From: Sphingobacterium alkalisoli
Lineage (GTDB): Bacteria; Bacteroidota; Bacteroidia; Sphingobacteriales; Sphingobacteriaceae
Reading direction: 5' to 3'
DNA: 64,000 bases
NCBI RefSeq assembly: GCF_005049105.1
Contig: NZ_SUKA01000003.1
Location: forward strand, 682,001 to 746,000
A program made the position numbers and the translations under genes. The notes beneath the pieces are model-generated. The model ran no database searches, was not told the origin of the DNA, and saw nothing but the letters and a program-made list of their open reading frames with translations. Positions 15,867 through 23,454 of this stretch are shown piece by piece (positions within the stretch are counted from its first letter, which is position 1; the number at the start of each line of letters is the position of its first letter).

Positions 15867-17753
15867 TTAGATCATCTCTACGCTTCTTTTTACAAAAGAA
15901 GTTAAATCAGCGCCTGTCAACAATCCACGTGACAATAAGGCCAAATCAAAAGCTTGTTTAGCTAGTTTTTCGCCCTCTTCTGCATCGCTTTCTACGATAC
16001 GTTTTACCAAAGGATGATTGCCATTTACAGTTACTTTATAATTATCAGGAAGCGTACCATAAAATCCCATACCTCCACCAGTTTTAGCCATATCCTTCAT
16101 TCTACGCATGAATTCATCAATAGTGACGGATACCGGAAGTTCATCGGCATGAAGTGCATCTACTTCGACTTTCATATCCGCACGGCCTATGGATTTTTCA
16201 AACACATCTGCAGCTTTTTTGCTTTCCTCCTCGGATAAAGTTAGCTCTACTTTCTCATCTTTCTGAATCAATTTATCAATAACATCTGAATCCACCCGCT
16301 TTAGCTGCACTTTCTCTCCTCCTTTTTGCTCTAGATAAGCAGCAAAATGTGTATCTAATGGCCCATCGAGTACCAATACTTCATATCCTTTAGATTTCGC
16401 CGTGGAAATAAAGCCATCCTGTTGCGCAACATCTGAGGTATATAAGTATACAATATTACCATCTTTATCCACCTGAATATCTCTCACTTTCTCGTAATAT
16501 TCTTTAATGGTAAAGCTTTCGTTATTCGTATTTCTCACCAAACAGAATTCGTTGGTCTTCTCCGCAAACTTATCATCACTTAACATACCGTACTTAATAA
16601 ATAGTCCGATATCATTCCACTTCTCTTCAAAACCTTTGCGATCCGATTTGAAGATTTCTTGCAATTTGTCTGCTACCTTTTTAGTAATATAGCTATTGAT
16701 TTTCTTCACATTACTATCCGCTTGTAAGAAAGAACGCGAAACGTTCAATGGAATGTCCGGAGAATCAATAACACCGTGCAGTAACATTAAAAATTCAGGT
16801 ACAATGTCCTTTACCTCATCAGTAATGAACACCTGGCGAGAATACAATTTAATCTTATTACGCTGTACCTCCAATTCATTTTTAATTTTAGGAAAATAAA
16901 GAATACCTGTAAGATTGAATGGGTAATCTACGTTCAAATGAATCCAAAATAATGGTTCATCCATCGAATAGGGATACAACTCACGGTAAAAAGCCAAGTA
17001 ATCTTCATCTTTCAATTCCGAGGGAGCTTTCGTCCATGCAGGGTTTGTATTATTGATAATATTAGCAACTTCTACCGATTTATATTTCGGTTTGCCTTCT
17101 TCATCTTCGCCGTCAGGCTCCGACGTTGATTTCGTACCAAAATGGATTGGCACTGGTAAGAATTTAGCATATTTATCTAAAATCTCTTGTAGACGATGTT
17201 GATTTAAAAATTCAACTGAGTCATCGTTGATATGAAGAATCACGTCGGTACCACGAGTAGTCCGTGTACCCTCTGAGATTTCATAGGATGTACTGCCATC
17301 ACAGATCCAGCGTGCCGGTGTAGCACCTTCTTGGTAAGAGAGGGATTGAATCTCTACCTTATCAGCAACCATGAACGCCGAATAAAAACCCAATCCAAAA
17401 CGACCAATAATTTCATTGGCATCATTAGCCTCTTTAAATTTTTCCATAAATTCAGTTGCACCCGAGAAAGCAATCTGATTGATGTACTTTTTGATCTCCT
17501 CGGCCGTCATACCTATCCCGTTATCCGAAATAGTAATCGTTTTGGCCGCTTCATCAAATTTTACATCTACAATCAAATCACCAACTTCACCAGCGAACTG
17601 ACCTAACGAGGATAAACGTTTGATTTTTTGAGATGCATCAACAGCATTAGAGACCAATTCACGTAAAAAGATCTCGTTGTCTGAGTATAAGAATTTTTTA
17701 ATTACCGGAAAGATATTCTCGGTATGAATCGAGATTGTACCTTGTTCTTGCAT
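15867..17753 (-). CDS. htpG: molecular chaperone HtpG (Hsp90)
   Basis: A 628-residue cytoplasmic Hsp90. The GHKL ATPase domain (1-210) shows ELVSNAVDASQK, ITISDNGIGM and IGRFGLGFYSAFMVADKVE. The middle domain includes GILYFPK and YSRQVFITD near residue 313, followed by the C-terminal dimerisation domain. The length is that of ordinary bacterial HtpG. It is monocistronic, ends in a terminator, and has the ACTGnCAnnnTGTC motif (17824-17837) 70 bases upstream, shared with grpE. Confidence 0.97.
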   Translation of the reverse strand: MQEQGTISIHTENIFPVIKKFLYSDNEIFLRELVSNAVDASQKIKRLSSLGQFAGEVGDLIVDVKFDEAAKTITISDNGIGMTAEEIKKYINQIAFSGATEFMEKFKEANDANEIIGRFGLGFYSAFMVADKVEIQSLSYQEGATPARWICDGSTSYEISEGTRTTRGTDVILHINDDSVEFLNQHRLQEILDKYAKFLPVPIHFGTKSTSEPDGEDEEGKPKYKSVEVANIINNTNPAWTKAPSELKDEDYLAFYRELYPYSMDEPLFWIHLNVDYPFNLTGILYFPKIKNELEVQRNKIKLYSRQVFITDEVKDIVPEFLMLLHGVIDSPDIPLNVSRSFLQADSNVKKINSYITKKVADKLQEIFKSDRKGFEEKWNDIGLFIKYGMLSDDKFAEKTNEFCLVRNTNNESFTIKEYYEKVRDIQVDKDGNIVYLYTSDVAQQDGFISTAKSKGYEVLVLDGPLDTHFAAYLEQKGGEKVQLKRVDSDVIDKLIQKDEKVELTLSEEESKKAADVFEKSIGRADMKVEVDALHADELPVSVTIDEFMRRMKDMAKTGGGMGFYGTLPDNYKVTVNGNHPLVKRIVESDAEEGEKLAKQAFDLALLSRGLLTGADLTSFVKRSVEMI

Positions 17754-17823
17754 ATTATATATGTTAATTTTTTGCTTTTAATCAATAACCGTATATCAAG
17801 GAATATTCCAAAACAAAATTTAA

Positions 17824-17837
17824 GACAGGATGACAGT
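17824..17837 (-). promoter_or_regulatory. candidate heat-shock motif upstream of htpG
   Basis: On the minus strand this reads ACTGTCATCCTGTC followed by TTAAATTTTG. It aligns with the grpE block ACTGACAGGGTGTC followed by GTTTATTTTA (16 of 24 positions). It sits 70 bases before the htpG ATG. A TGCCA/TGGCA repeat lies just upstream of it. Confidence 0.5.
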
Positions 17838-17944
17838 TTCATTGCCAGAAAGTAAAAAAATGGCAGTCATTTCGGTAAAAATATATGAGATAAAATTTCT
17901 TAACTTAAAAAGTCTACTAAATTTGTAGCGTATTCAGAATTGCG

Positions 17945-18058
17945 TTACCAACCGAGTGCGTACACCGCGGTGGTAAAATAATACGGGTCGTCAGCCAAAA
18001 TGAACGTTTCATCGCGACTATTTATAAAGCCCCTTGAGTTTCTGGATAGATGTATGAT
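17945..18058 (-). pseudogene. possible gene remnant between htpG and the DUF2891 gene
   Basis: A 37-codon open frame without a start codon ends in a stop at 17945. Its product would end with FINSRDETFILADDPYYF followed by TTAVYALGW, which looks like the C-terminus of a real protein rather than noise. Nothing upstream continues it: a stop lies immediately before. The rest of the 415-base gap holds only the htpG motif and a 22-codon plus-strand frame (from about 18075, MPTPVQFYQHLVEKF) that also looks like a gene start without a body. Both may be debris of a deletion; chance is not excluded. Confidence 0.25.
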
Positions 18059-18168
18059 TTAATTTTTAAATTGTATGCCAACACCAGTTCAATTCTATCA
18101 ACATCTCGTAGAGAAATTTAAAAGTCAACTCCTATACGATTAGAGGAAAATGTATTAACGCAGGTGGA

Positions 18169-19275
18169 TTAATGTACATGCTCCAGCGCATAAAGCGCAA
18201 ACGTGCCTAACCAATGACTGCCCATATAATCATCTTGGGCCGAAAGATTAGGTAACGAAAACGCTATATGCGTATTTGCGACACTATTCAAATGGTTCAA
18301 TTCTGGTAATGCCTTGGTTATACCATATAGGCATGCGGCTCTGCTGTAATTCAAACCATCTAGATGAACAAGTTTCCCATCTGTGCGATCCTTCACGACC
18401 GCGGGTGTCACAGAGAACGATTCGTCGAACAAAGAAGGCAAAAACTTCTTTAGCCAAGTGGCGTATTCCTGTTTATCCATAATTTTGGCCATTAGGTAAG
18501 CTTCTTCGAAACAAGGAGATAAAAAATCGTAACCACTGGGTTCGTACGTTAAATTGCAGTTCTCGTCGGTTAAAAATAAACGTCTTGCATGTAATATGAT
18601 GCTATCTTCGAACTCCTTGTCTCCCACAGTACGTGCATAATCCAGGGAAAGGGATAACCCGAAAGCAGAATTATCATGTTGACCTGCTCGAATCGGATAA
18701 ATCAGTTTGGGTAGATATATCTTATATGCTGCTACGAGGTGATCTACTAACGGTTGAAGAGTTGTCTTCCACCTCCTGGCATCTTGGTCATCCCAAGTGG
18801 CGAGGGCTTCTTGTACCTTAAAGAGCCAAGCCCAACCGTATGTTCGTTCAAAATTACCATTGTTTATATCTTCAAAAAATGCTAGTTCAATGGCAGCATT
18901 TTGCACGGTAATATGTGTATTTAAAAGCTGTCTTACTTCGTTGTCTTCATCGATGTTAGGGTACTTTTTCATCAAATTAATAATAGACCAATAACCGTGA
19001 ACCGAAGAATGCCAGTCAAAACATCCGTAAAAAATCGGACGCAGTTGCTTTGGAGTTTTCAGGTCTTTATCCGATCCGAGTACCTGTCCTAATTTATTTG
19101 GGTATTCTATGTCGAGGCAATGCACAGGTAAAGAAAAAATATGTTTGGCCTGTTTTTCAGACAAACTCATCGACAGTTGTGTTGATTCTTCCGTAATTTT
19201 AGACGCATTATCACTACAATTCGTCAGGAAAAACATCGCGAAGGTCATGAATGAGGTAATTAAAATCAATTTCAT
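18169..19275 (-). CDS. DUF2891 family lipoprotein
   Basis: A 368-residue exported protein. The N-terminus has a hydrophobic signal with a lipobox-like FFLTNC (cysteine at residue 20), so it is probably a lipoprotein. The body carries DUF2891 landmarks: FYGCFDWHSSVHGYWSI near residue 82, ERTYGWAWLFKVQEAL near 143, AGQHDNSAFGLSLSLDYA near 197, CNLTYEPSGYDFLSPCFEEA near 240, and GSHWLGTFALYALEHV at the end. The fold looks like an alpha/alpha toroid as in glycoside-processing enzymes, but the activity of DUF2891 is unknown to me. It stands alone, divergent from an MFS gene. Confidence 0.85.
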   Translation of the reverse strand: MKLILITSFMTFAMFFLTNCSDNASKITEESTQLSMSLSEKQAKHIFSLPVHCLDIEYPNKLGQVLGSDKDLKTPKQLRPIFYGCFDWHSSVHGYWSIINLMKKYPNIDEDNEVRQLLNTHITVQNAAIELAFFEDINNGNFERTYGWAWLFKVQEALATWDDQDARRWKTTLQPLVDHLVAAYKIYLPKLIYPIRAGQHDNSAFGLSLSLDYARTVGDKEFEDSIILHARRLFLTDENCNLTYEPSGYDFLSPCFEEAYLMAKIMDKQEYATWLKKFLPSLFDESFSVTPAVVKDRTDGKLVHLDGLNYSRAACLYGITKALPELNHLNSVANTHIAFSLPNLSAQDDYMGSHWLGTFALYALEHVH

Positions 19276-19450
19276 TAAATAATAATTTTAAACGGTGGTA
19301 AAGTATCTCAGATTGCCCATTGATCAGCTATTCGTTACTTATTTTTGACGAGTAACTCTTGGCGTTCTTCGGTAAATTTAATATTAGTAGGAAAGATAAG
19401 AAGATTTCTGATTTTTTCCATTAATAACATCGAGATAACAAATGTTTTTC

Positions 19451-19458
19451 TACTTTTG
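19451..19458 (+). promoter_or_regulatory. -7 promoter box of the MFS gene
   Basis: TACTTTTG matches TAnnTTTG, about 98 bases before the MFS start, implying a leader of roughly 90 nucleotides. No clear TTG is seen at the -33 position. Confidence 0.45.
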
Positions 19459-19489
19459 CATCTCATAAAAACAAATCGACTAAACACAA

Positions 19490-19543
19490 ATGAATAACCG
19501 ACCAAAGGGAGTTCATTCATACCATTCAAAAACAAACGAATAA
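19490..19543 (+). CDS. possible 17-codon leader ORF before the MFS gene
   Basis: An ATG at 19490 opens a 17-codon frame (MNNRPKGVHSYHSKTNE) that ends 12 bases before the MFS start and lies downstream of the predicted promoter. The segment AAAAACAAACGAA is repeated directly at 19528-19540 and 19542-19554, so the leader ORF and the MFS gene have the same context before their boundaries. This may be a leader peptide that couples to or attenuates the transporter, or chance. Confidence 0.25.
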   Translation: MNNRPKGVHSYHSKTNE

Positions 19544-19555
19544 AAACAAACGAAA

Positions 19556-20770
19556 ATGAATAAGGGACTTGTTGCTCTAGCTTTCGGTGGATTAGCTATA
19601 GGTATGACGGAATTCACGATGATGGGCATATTGCCCGATATCGCCAAAGATGTAAATATAGACATTCCTTCCGCTAGTAATTTAATAGGCCTATATGCAT
19701 TGGGTGTAGTAGTAGGTGCGCCCACCCTAGTGGCAGCCACTTCAAAATACTCACCCAAGGCAGTCCTTCTATTTTTGATGTTATTGTTTTTTGTATTCAA
19801 TGCTATTTTCACCATTGCACCAAACGAATGGAGTCTTTTTATCTCCAGATTTGTAGCTGGACTCCCCCATGGAGCATTTTTTGGAATAGGATCTGTTGTG
19901 GCGGCTAAATTAGCAAAACCTGGAAAAGAAGCACAGGCGATTTCGATGATGTTTACAGGGATGACTATTGCAAATCTTGCTGGAGTACCCTTGGGAACAT
20001 ATATTGGCCATCATTATTCGTGGCGTATTACGTATGCAATTATCAGCACTTTAGGATTGATTACGTTCTTAGCAATTTATTTTTGGATGCCTAAGCTTCC
20101 TCCCGATAAACAAAATAACGTAGTACATCAAATAGGGTATTTTAAACGCTGGGACGCTTGGTTGATAGTGGCTGTCATAGCTATAGGAACGGGGGGATTA
20201 TTCGCTTGGATTAGTTATATTTCAAAATTAGTAACCTCAGTTTCAGGATTGCATCCCGATGAAGTTTCTTCGGTAATGATACTGGTTGGATGCGGTATGT
20301 TTGTTGGAAACATTATTGGAGGAAAACTAGCTGACAGCATGCTTCCAACCAAAGCCGCTGTTATTTGCTTCTCCGCAATGGCTATATGTCTCGTAGTTGT
20401 ATTCTTTACAGCACATATTAAAGGGTTAGCATATCCTATGGCATTCATTACCGGTATGATTGCATTCACAATTGGTTCGCCCCTACAATTGATGCTCATT
20501 AATAATGCACAAGGTTCAGAAACTTTTGCTGCTGCGGGAGGGCAGGCGGCCTTCAATGTAGGAAATTCACTAGGCGCATATTTTGGCGCCATACCTATCG
20601 CCTACGGCTACGGCTATAACTACCCTTCTGCTATCGGCATCCTAATGGCTTCTATAGGTGCTATTCTGGCATATATCTTCCTTATAAAATATGCGATCCC
20701 AAACCACAAGCGAAAAGAAGCCGCCAATCGAAAAGAAATAGAACCACTTTCCGATATCTTAGCGGAGTAG
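19556..20770 (+). CDS. MFS transporter (AraJ/YdhP-like, DHA1)
   Basis: A 404-residue inner-membrane protein with 12 predicted hydrophobic segments. The N-terminal GMTEFTMMGILPDIAKDV motif, the RFVAGLPHGAFFGIGSVVAA block near residue 96 (motif C-like antiporter region) and TGMTIANLAGVPLGTYIG near 135 place it in the DHA1 group with AraJ and YdhP, which export sugars, arabinose-related compounds or drugs. The substrate is unknown. It is monocistronic with a leader of about 90 bases; a 10-base inverted repeat follows the gene. Confidence 0.88.
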   Translation: MNKGLVALAFGGLAIGMTEFTMMGILPDIAKDVNIDIPSASNLIGLYALGVVVGAPTLVAATSKYSPKAVLLFLMLLFFVFNAIFTIAPNEWSLFISRFVAGLPHGAFFGIGSVVAAKLAKPGKEAQAISMMFTGMTIANLAGVPLGTYIGHHYSWRITYAIISTLGLITFLAIYFWMPKLPPDKQNNVVHQIGYFKRWDAWLIVAVIAIGTGGLFAWISYISKLVTSVSGLHPDEVSSVMILVGCGMFVGNIIGGKLADSMLPTKAAVICFSAMAICLVVVFFTAHIKGLAYPMAFITGMIAFTIGSPLQLMLINNAQGSETFAAAGGQAAFNVGNSLGAYFGAIPIAYGYGYNYPSAIGILMASIGAILAYIFLIKYAIPNHKRKEAANRKEIEPLSDILAE

Positions 20771-20858
20771 GCACGTCCGAAACCCTAATGCTGCCAATCT
20801 ATTTTACGTATTTATTCTATCTCGTCGCTAGGTTTTCAGTCGAGAGAGAATTTAACAA

Positions 20859-20899
20859 AACTTTCATGATCCATTGAATCACCAACAGGCATGAAAGTT
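20859..20899. repeat. inverted repeat downstream of the MFS gene
   Basis: AACTTTCATG (20859-20868) and CATGAAAGTT (20890-20899) are perfect 10-base arms around a 21-base spacer. There is no T run after the second arm, so it is not a standard terminator. Its role is unknown. Confidence 0.4.
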
Positions 20900-20936
20900 C
20901 TTGATGGCCTTTGAGAAATAAACACTTTCAAAAAAA

Positions 20937-20963
20937 AGCCCTCCAATTGATGGAAGGCTTTTT
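20937..20963. terminator. bidirectional terminator between MFS gene and tRNA-Ser
   Basis: The arms AGCCCTCCA and TGGAAGGCT (one mismatch) with a 5-base loop have an A run on the left and a T run on the right. It can therefore serve the tRNA (minus) and the MFS gene (plus). Confidence 0.75.
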
Positions 20964-20964
20964 T

Positions 20965-21050
<86 letters not shown>

Positions 21051-21270
21051 GATTGCGTCTGCAAATATATACATTTCGGCTGTCATCTAAAACATCTTTT
21101 TTCTATTGTCGTTCCCTAGTACTCTGCTTAATTGATACTATCGACAACAACTCCCTGTATATTACCGCTATTATTTATTATCAATTTCAGACATTCAAGT
21201 ATATGCCTGTATTAATATATATTATTTTTTACGTTTTATACTAAACTCTTAATTCTGTACAAAATTCCAT

Positions 21271-21297
21271 AAAAAAAGCCGATCGAAATGATCAGCT
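21271..21297 (-). terminator. rho-independent terminator after rpsU
   Basis: On the minus strand AGCTGATC pairs with GATCGGCT (one wobble) around a 5-base loop, followed by seven T. The hairpin is 26 bases past the rpsU stop. Confidence 0.85.
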
Positions 21298-21322
21298 CCC
21301 TATATCTGTATTATTTACAGAA

Positions 21323-21514
21323 TTAATCTTTATCCAAGTTCAATCCTTGTTTGTAAATAGCCTTTTTAACTTGCGTACGACGAGTTACAGATTTCTTCTC
21401 GTATGCTTGACGTGAACGTAGTTCGCGTAAAACCCCCGTTTTCTCAAATTTCTTTTTGAAACGTTTTAACGCTCTGTCTAAAGATTCTCCTTCCTTTACA
21501 TTTACGATGATCAT
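21323..21514 (-). CDS. rpsU: 30S ribosomal protein bS21
   Basis: A 63-residue basic ribosomal protein: [20 protein letters not shown] followed by a [21 protein letters not shown] block typical of bS21. The start is the ATG at 21514; the frame is open 15 codons further, but the strong ribosome-binding site sits just before 21514. In Bacteroidota bS21 helps hide the anti-Shine-Dalgarno end of 16S rRNA, and an exceptional Shine-Dalgarno on rpsU has been proposed to serve autogenous control. The sequence here fits that model. It is a single gene with its own terminator. Confidence 0.96.
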   Translation of the reverse strand: MIIVNVKEGESLDRALKRFKKKFEKTGVLRELRSRQAYEKKSVTRRTQVKKAIYKQGLNLDKD

Positions 21515-21525
21515 GCTGCTTATAT

Positions 21526-21534
21526 ACCTCCTTT
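21526..21534 (-). promoter_or_regulatory. strong Shine-Dalgarno of rpsU
   Basis: AAAGGAGGT on the minus strand lies 11 bases before the rpsU ATG. It is the only near-perfect anti-16S match I noticed before a start codon in the window, and it decides the start of rpsU. Confidence 0.9.
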
Positions 21535-21603
21535 CGTAGCCCTTTAATTTGTGAGCCACAAAGGTAGAATTAAAATTTAAAATTAAAAAATGAAAACAAA
21601 AAA

Positions 21604-22236
21604 TTATAACAACTTATGATAATCAATTAAATATGCCAAAGATTCCTTTTTTGTACACAATGCAGTTTGCAATCCACAAACTTGTGCAGTTTCCAGATGC
21701 TGCGGACTATCGTCGATAAAAAGGGTCTCTCCAGGTATCAAACCATTCTCTTCAAGTACCTCTGCAAAAATGTCTGGATTAGGTTTGCGTTTACCCATCA
21801 AATGGGAATAATACGTCTTCTCGAAAAAAGGGCTGTTATCCGCTACACCATATGTTGTCCTGATATGATTCATACACCAATCATAATGCAATTCGTTATT
21901 GTTACTTAAGAGAAACGTACGATATTTGGCTCGTAACGCTAATAATATCTCATGCGTTCCTTTAGGTACACCAATGAGTAGTGAATTCCATGCATCATCA
22001 ATTTGTTGATCGGTCAACCCGGGTTTACCGACTTTATTTCTTATGCCTGTTCTAAACTGCTGAACACTGATTTCTCCCTTATCAAAAGTATCAAAAAGTG
22101 AATCTTGGCCCCGATGACCAAAAAAATCATCTACATTTTTGATTCCCAATGAAATAAAGGCTTTACGCACCCGATCAAAATCAATCATAAAGATTACATT
22201 ACCATAATCGAGTATAATATTTTTTATTTTTTGCAT
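21604..22236 (-). CDS. HAD-superfamily phosphatase (YihX-like)
   Basis: A 210-residue cytoplasmic hydrolase. Motif I is LDYGNV near residues 9-14 with the nucleophilic aspartate; the DxGNV form is that of YihX-type sugar-phosphate phosphatases. Motif II is FLLSNNN near residue 109, motif III is [10 protein letters not shown] near 148, and motif IV is [12 protein letters not shown] near 173. An alpha-helical cap lies between motifs I and II. The substrate is unknown; small phosphorylated metabolites are likely. rpsU follows 89 bases downstream on the same strand. Confidence 0.88.
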   Translation of the reverse strand: MQKIKNIILDYGNVIFMIDFDRVRKAFISLGIKNVDDFFGHRGQDSLFDTFDKGEISVQQFRTGIRNKVGKPGLTDQQIDDAWNSLLIGVPKGTHEILLALRAKYRTFLLSNNNELHYDWCMNHIRTTYGVADNSPFFEKTYYSHLMGKRKPNPDIFAEVLEENGLIPGETLFIDDSPQHLETAQVCGLQTALCTKKESLAYLIDYHKLL

Positions 22237-22323
22237 CTAAAAATTTTGTTTTCTCGTTACAAATATCGATAATTGCATCGTCAAAAGGGAACAACGTTTC
22301 AAATTTGATGCAATACAATACCT

Positions 22324-22397
22324 GCGCCTATAGCTCAGTCGGTTAGAGTAGAAGACTCATAATCTTTTGGTCCCTGGTTCGAGCCCAGGTGGGCGCA
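22324..22397 (+). tRNA. tRNA-Met (CAT)
   Basis: A cloverleaf with acceptor stem GCGCCTA/TGGGCGC and A73, D arm AGCTCAGTCGGTTAGAGT, anticodon loop CTCATAA (anticodon CAT) and T arm CCTGGTTCGAGCCCAGG. The first base pair is G-C, so it is not the initiator. An isoleucine tRNA with lysidine-modified CAT is the alternative. CCA is not encoded. A strong terminator follows. Confidence 0.92.
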
Positions 22398-22405
22398 CAA
22401 ATAAG

Positions 22406-22442
22406 AGCCCCTAAACTATATCTTGTAGTTTAGGGGTTCTTT
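22406..22442 (+). terminator. rho-independent terminator after tRNA-Met
   Basis: A 13-base stem, AGCCCCTAAACTA (22406-22418) with TAGTTTAGGGGTT (22426-22438), is followed by a T-rich tail. One G-T pair occurs. Confidence 0.88.
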
Positions 22443-22512
22443 CTTATTATATCTTATGATTTTTTTGCTTTAATTCCTTGCACGTATAGTACATAAAATT
22501 CATCATGGAAAG

Positions 22513-22713
22513 TTAGCACTGTGTATACTTCGCATGTAAGATGCGCTGAATCACACACCACTCCTGATATTCCGCTTCATTCCATACCGTACGAAATTTA
22601 TTCAGTAGCTCAAATGAATATTTGCGCAGTGCCTCCACATCGCTGGCGAGTAATTCAATACTCGGATACCCATAATTCAGTTCTTGTCCTTGAATAGTAT
22701 GCTGTGTCTCCAT
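22513..22713 (-). CDS. small hypothetical protein (66 aa)
   Basis: A 66-residue frame starting METQHTIQGQELNYGYPSIE. It has balanced amino acid composition, two probable helices (VEALRKYSFELLNKF and EYQEWCVIQRILHAKY) and no signal or membrane segment. It overlaps no other gene. I do not recognise the family. It is isolated between the tRNA-Met terminator and the next plus-strand gene; being a real gene is likely but not certain. Confidence 0.55.
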   Translation of the reverse strand: METQHTIQGQELNYGYPSIELLASDVEALRKYSFELLNKFRTVWNEAEYQEWCVIQRILHAKYTQC

Positions 22714-22931
22714 AATATAAATATAAAGTAATCAAATTTAATAAGTTATAAACAGACTAACATTCAATCCTGATTAAATAATTATTAAATTTATCCTATT
22801 CGGATCTAAAAACTTCACATTATGATTCAAAATCGCTAGACAAATTAATTCAAGCATTTATGTAGTAAAGTGATCCCGTAGTCAAAAACTTTATCCCCCT
22901 ATATTCGTTGTTAGGTGTATATAAGCTCATC

Positions 22932-23429
22932 ATGATAAAATATATACTTTGCTACTTTTTTTTGCTTGGCTTTCAACAGAGTCTAGCACAACCAAATCTC
23001 GACGCTTTACGGAAGGCCTACCCTCTCGCCTCAACTGATAAAGAGGTCTGTAAAAAACAACTTGCCACTCTACAAACAATAGAAAATCTTACAAACATTG
23101 AATTAGCGTATTCGGGCGCATACCACGCCGTATGGGCAAAACATGCCGAATCTCCATTGGCTAGACTGAATTCTTTTAAGAAAGGAAAGGACGAGCTAGA
23201 ACGCGCTATTGCTAAAGACAACGCAAATATTGAAATTCGATTCCTACGTTTAACTATTCAATATCATGCGCCCAAGATTGTCCGGTATAAGATCAATATT
23301 GACGATGACTTGCAAGTCGTGCTCGCCCAATATGATCAGATCTCATCCAAAATCATAAAAGACAATATTAAAGACTTTTTATCTCAAACGAATCTTCTAT
23401 CGAGCCAACAACGACAAAAATTTAAATAG
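22932..23429 (+). CDS. hypothetical exported protein (165 aa)
   Basis: A 165-residue protein with a signal peptide (MIKYILCYFFLLGFQQSLAQ, cleavage after residue 20). The mature part is helical and lysine-rich, with segments such as LAYSGAYHAVWAKHA and RFLRLTIQYHAPKI that resemble tetratricopeptide-like helices. The ATG at 22932 gives the clean signal peptide; the frame is open upstream to a TTG at 22908. I recall similar proteins in related genomes but no function. It is convergent with the acyl-CoA dehydrogenase gene. Confidence 0.7.
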   Translation: MIKYILCYFFLLGFQQSLAQPNLDALRKAYPLASTDKEVCKKQLATLQTIENLTNIELAYSGAYHAVWAKHAESPLARLNSFKKGKDELERAIAKDNANIEIRFLRLTIQYHAPKIVRYKINIDDDLQVVLAQYDQISSKIIKDNIKDFLSQTNLLSSQQRQKFK

Positions 23430-23454
23430 TCTATGAGATAGTTTTAACCATCAA

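Noticed and set aside
19335..19535. 66-codon minus-strand frame upstream of the MFS gene
   Set aside because: It covers the predicted MFS promoter and leader, and its product (MFLNGMNELPLVGYSFVFSR) has no recognisable features.
21053..21244. 63-codon plus-strand frame between tRNA-Ser and rpsU
   Set aside because: It starts inside the tRNA flank, is full of Ile, Tyr and Leu from AT-rich DNA, has no domain-like pattern, and would run into the rpsU terminator region.
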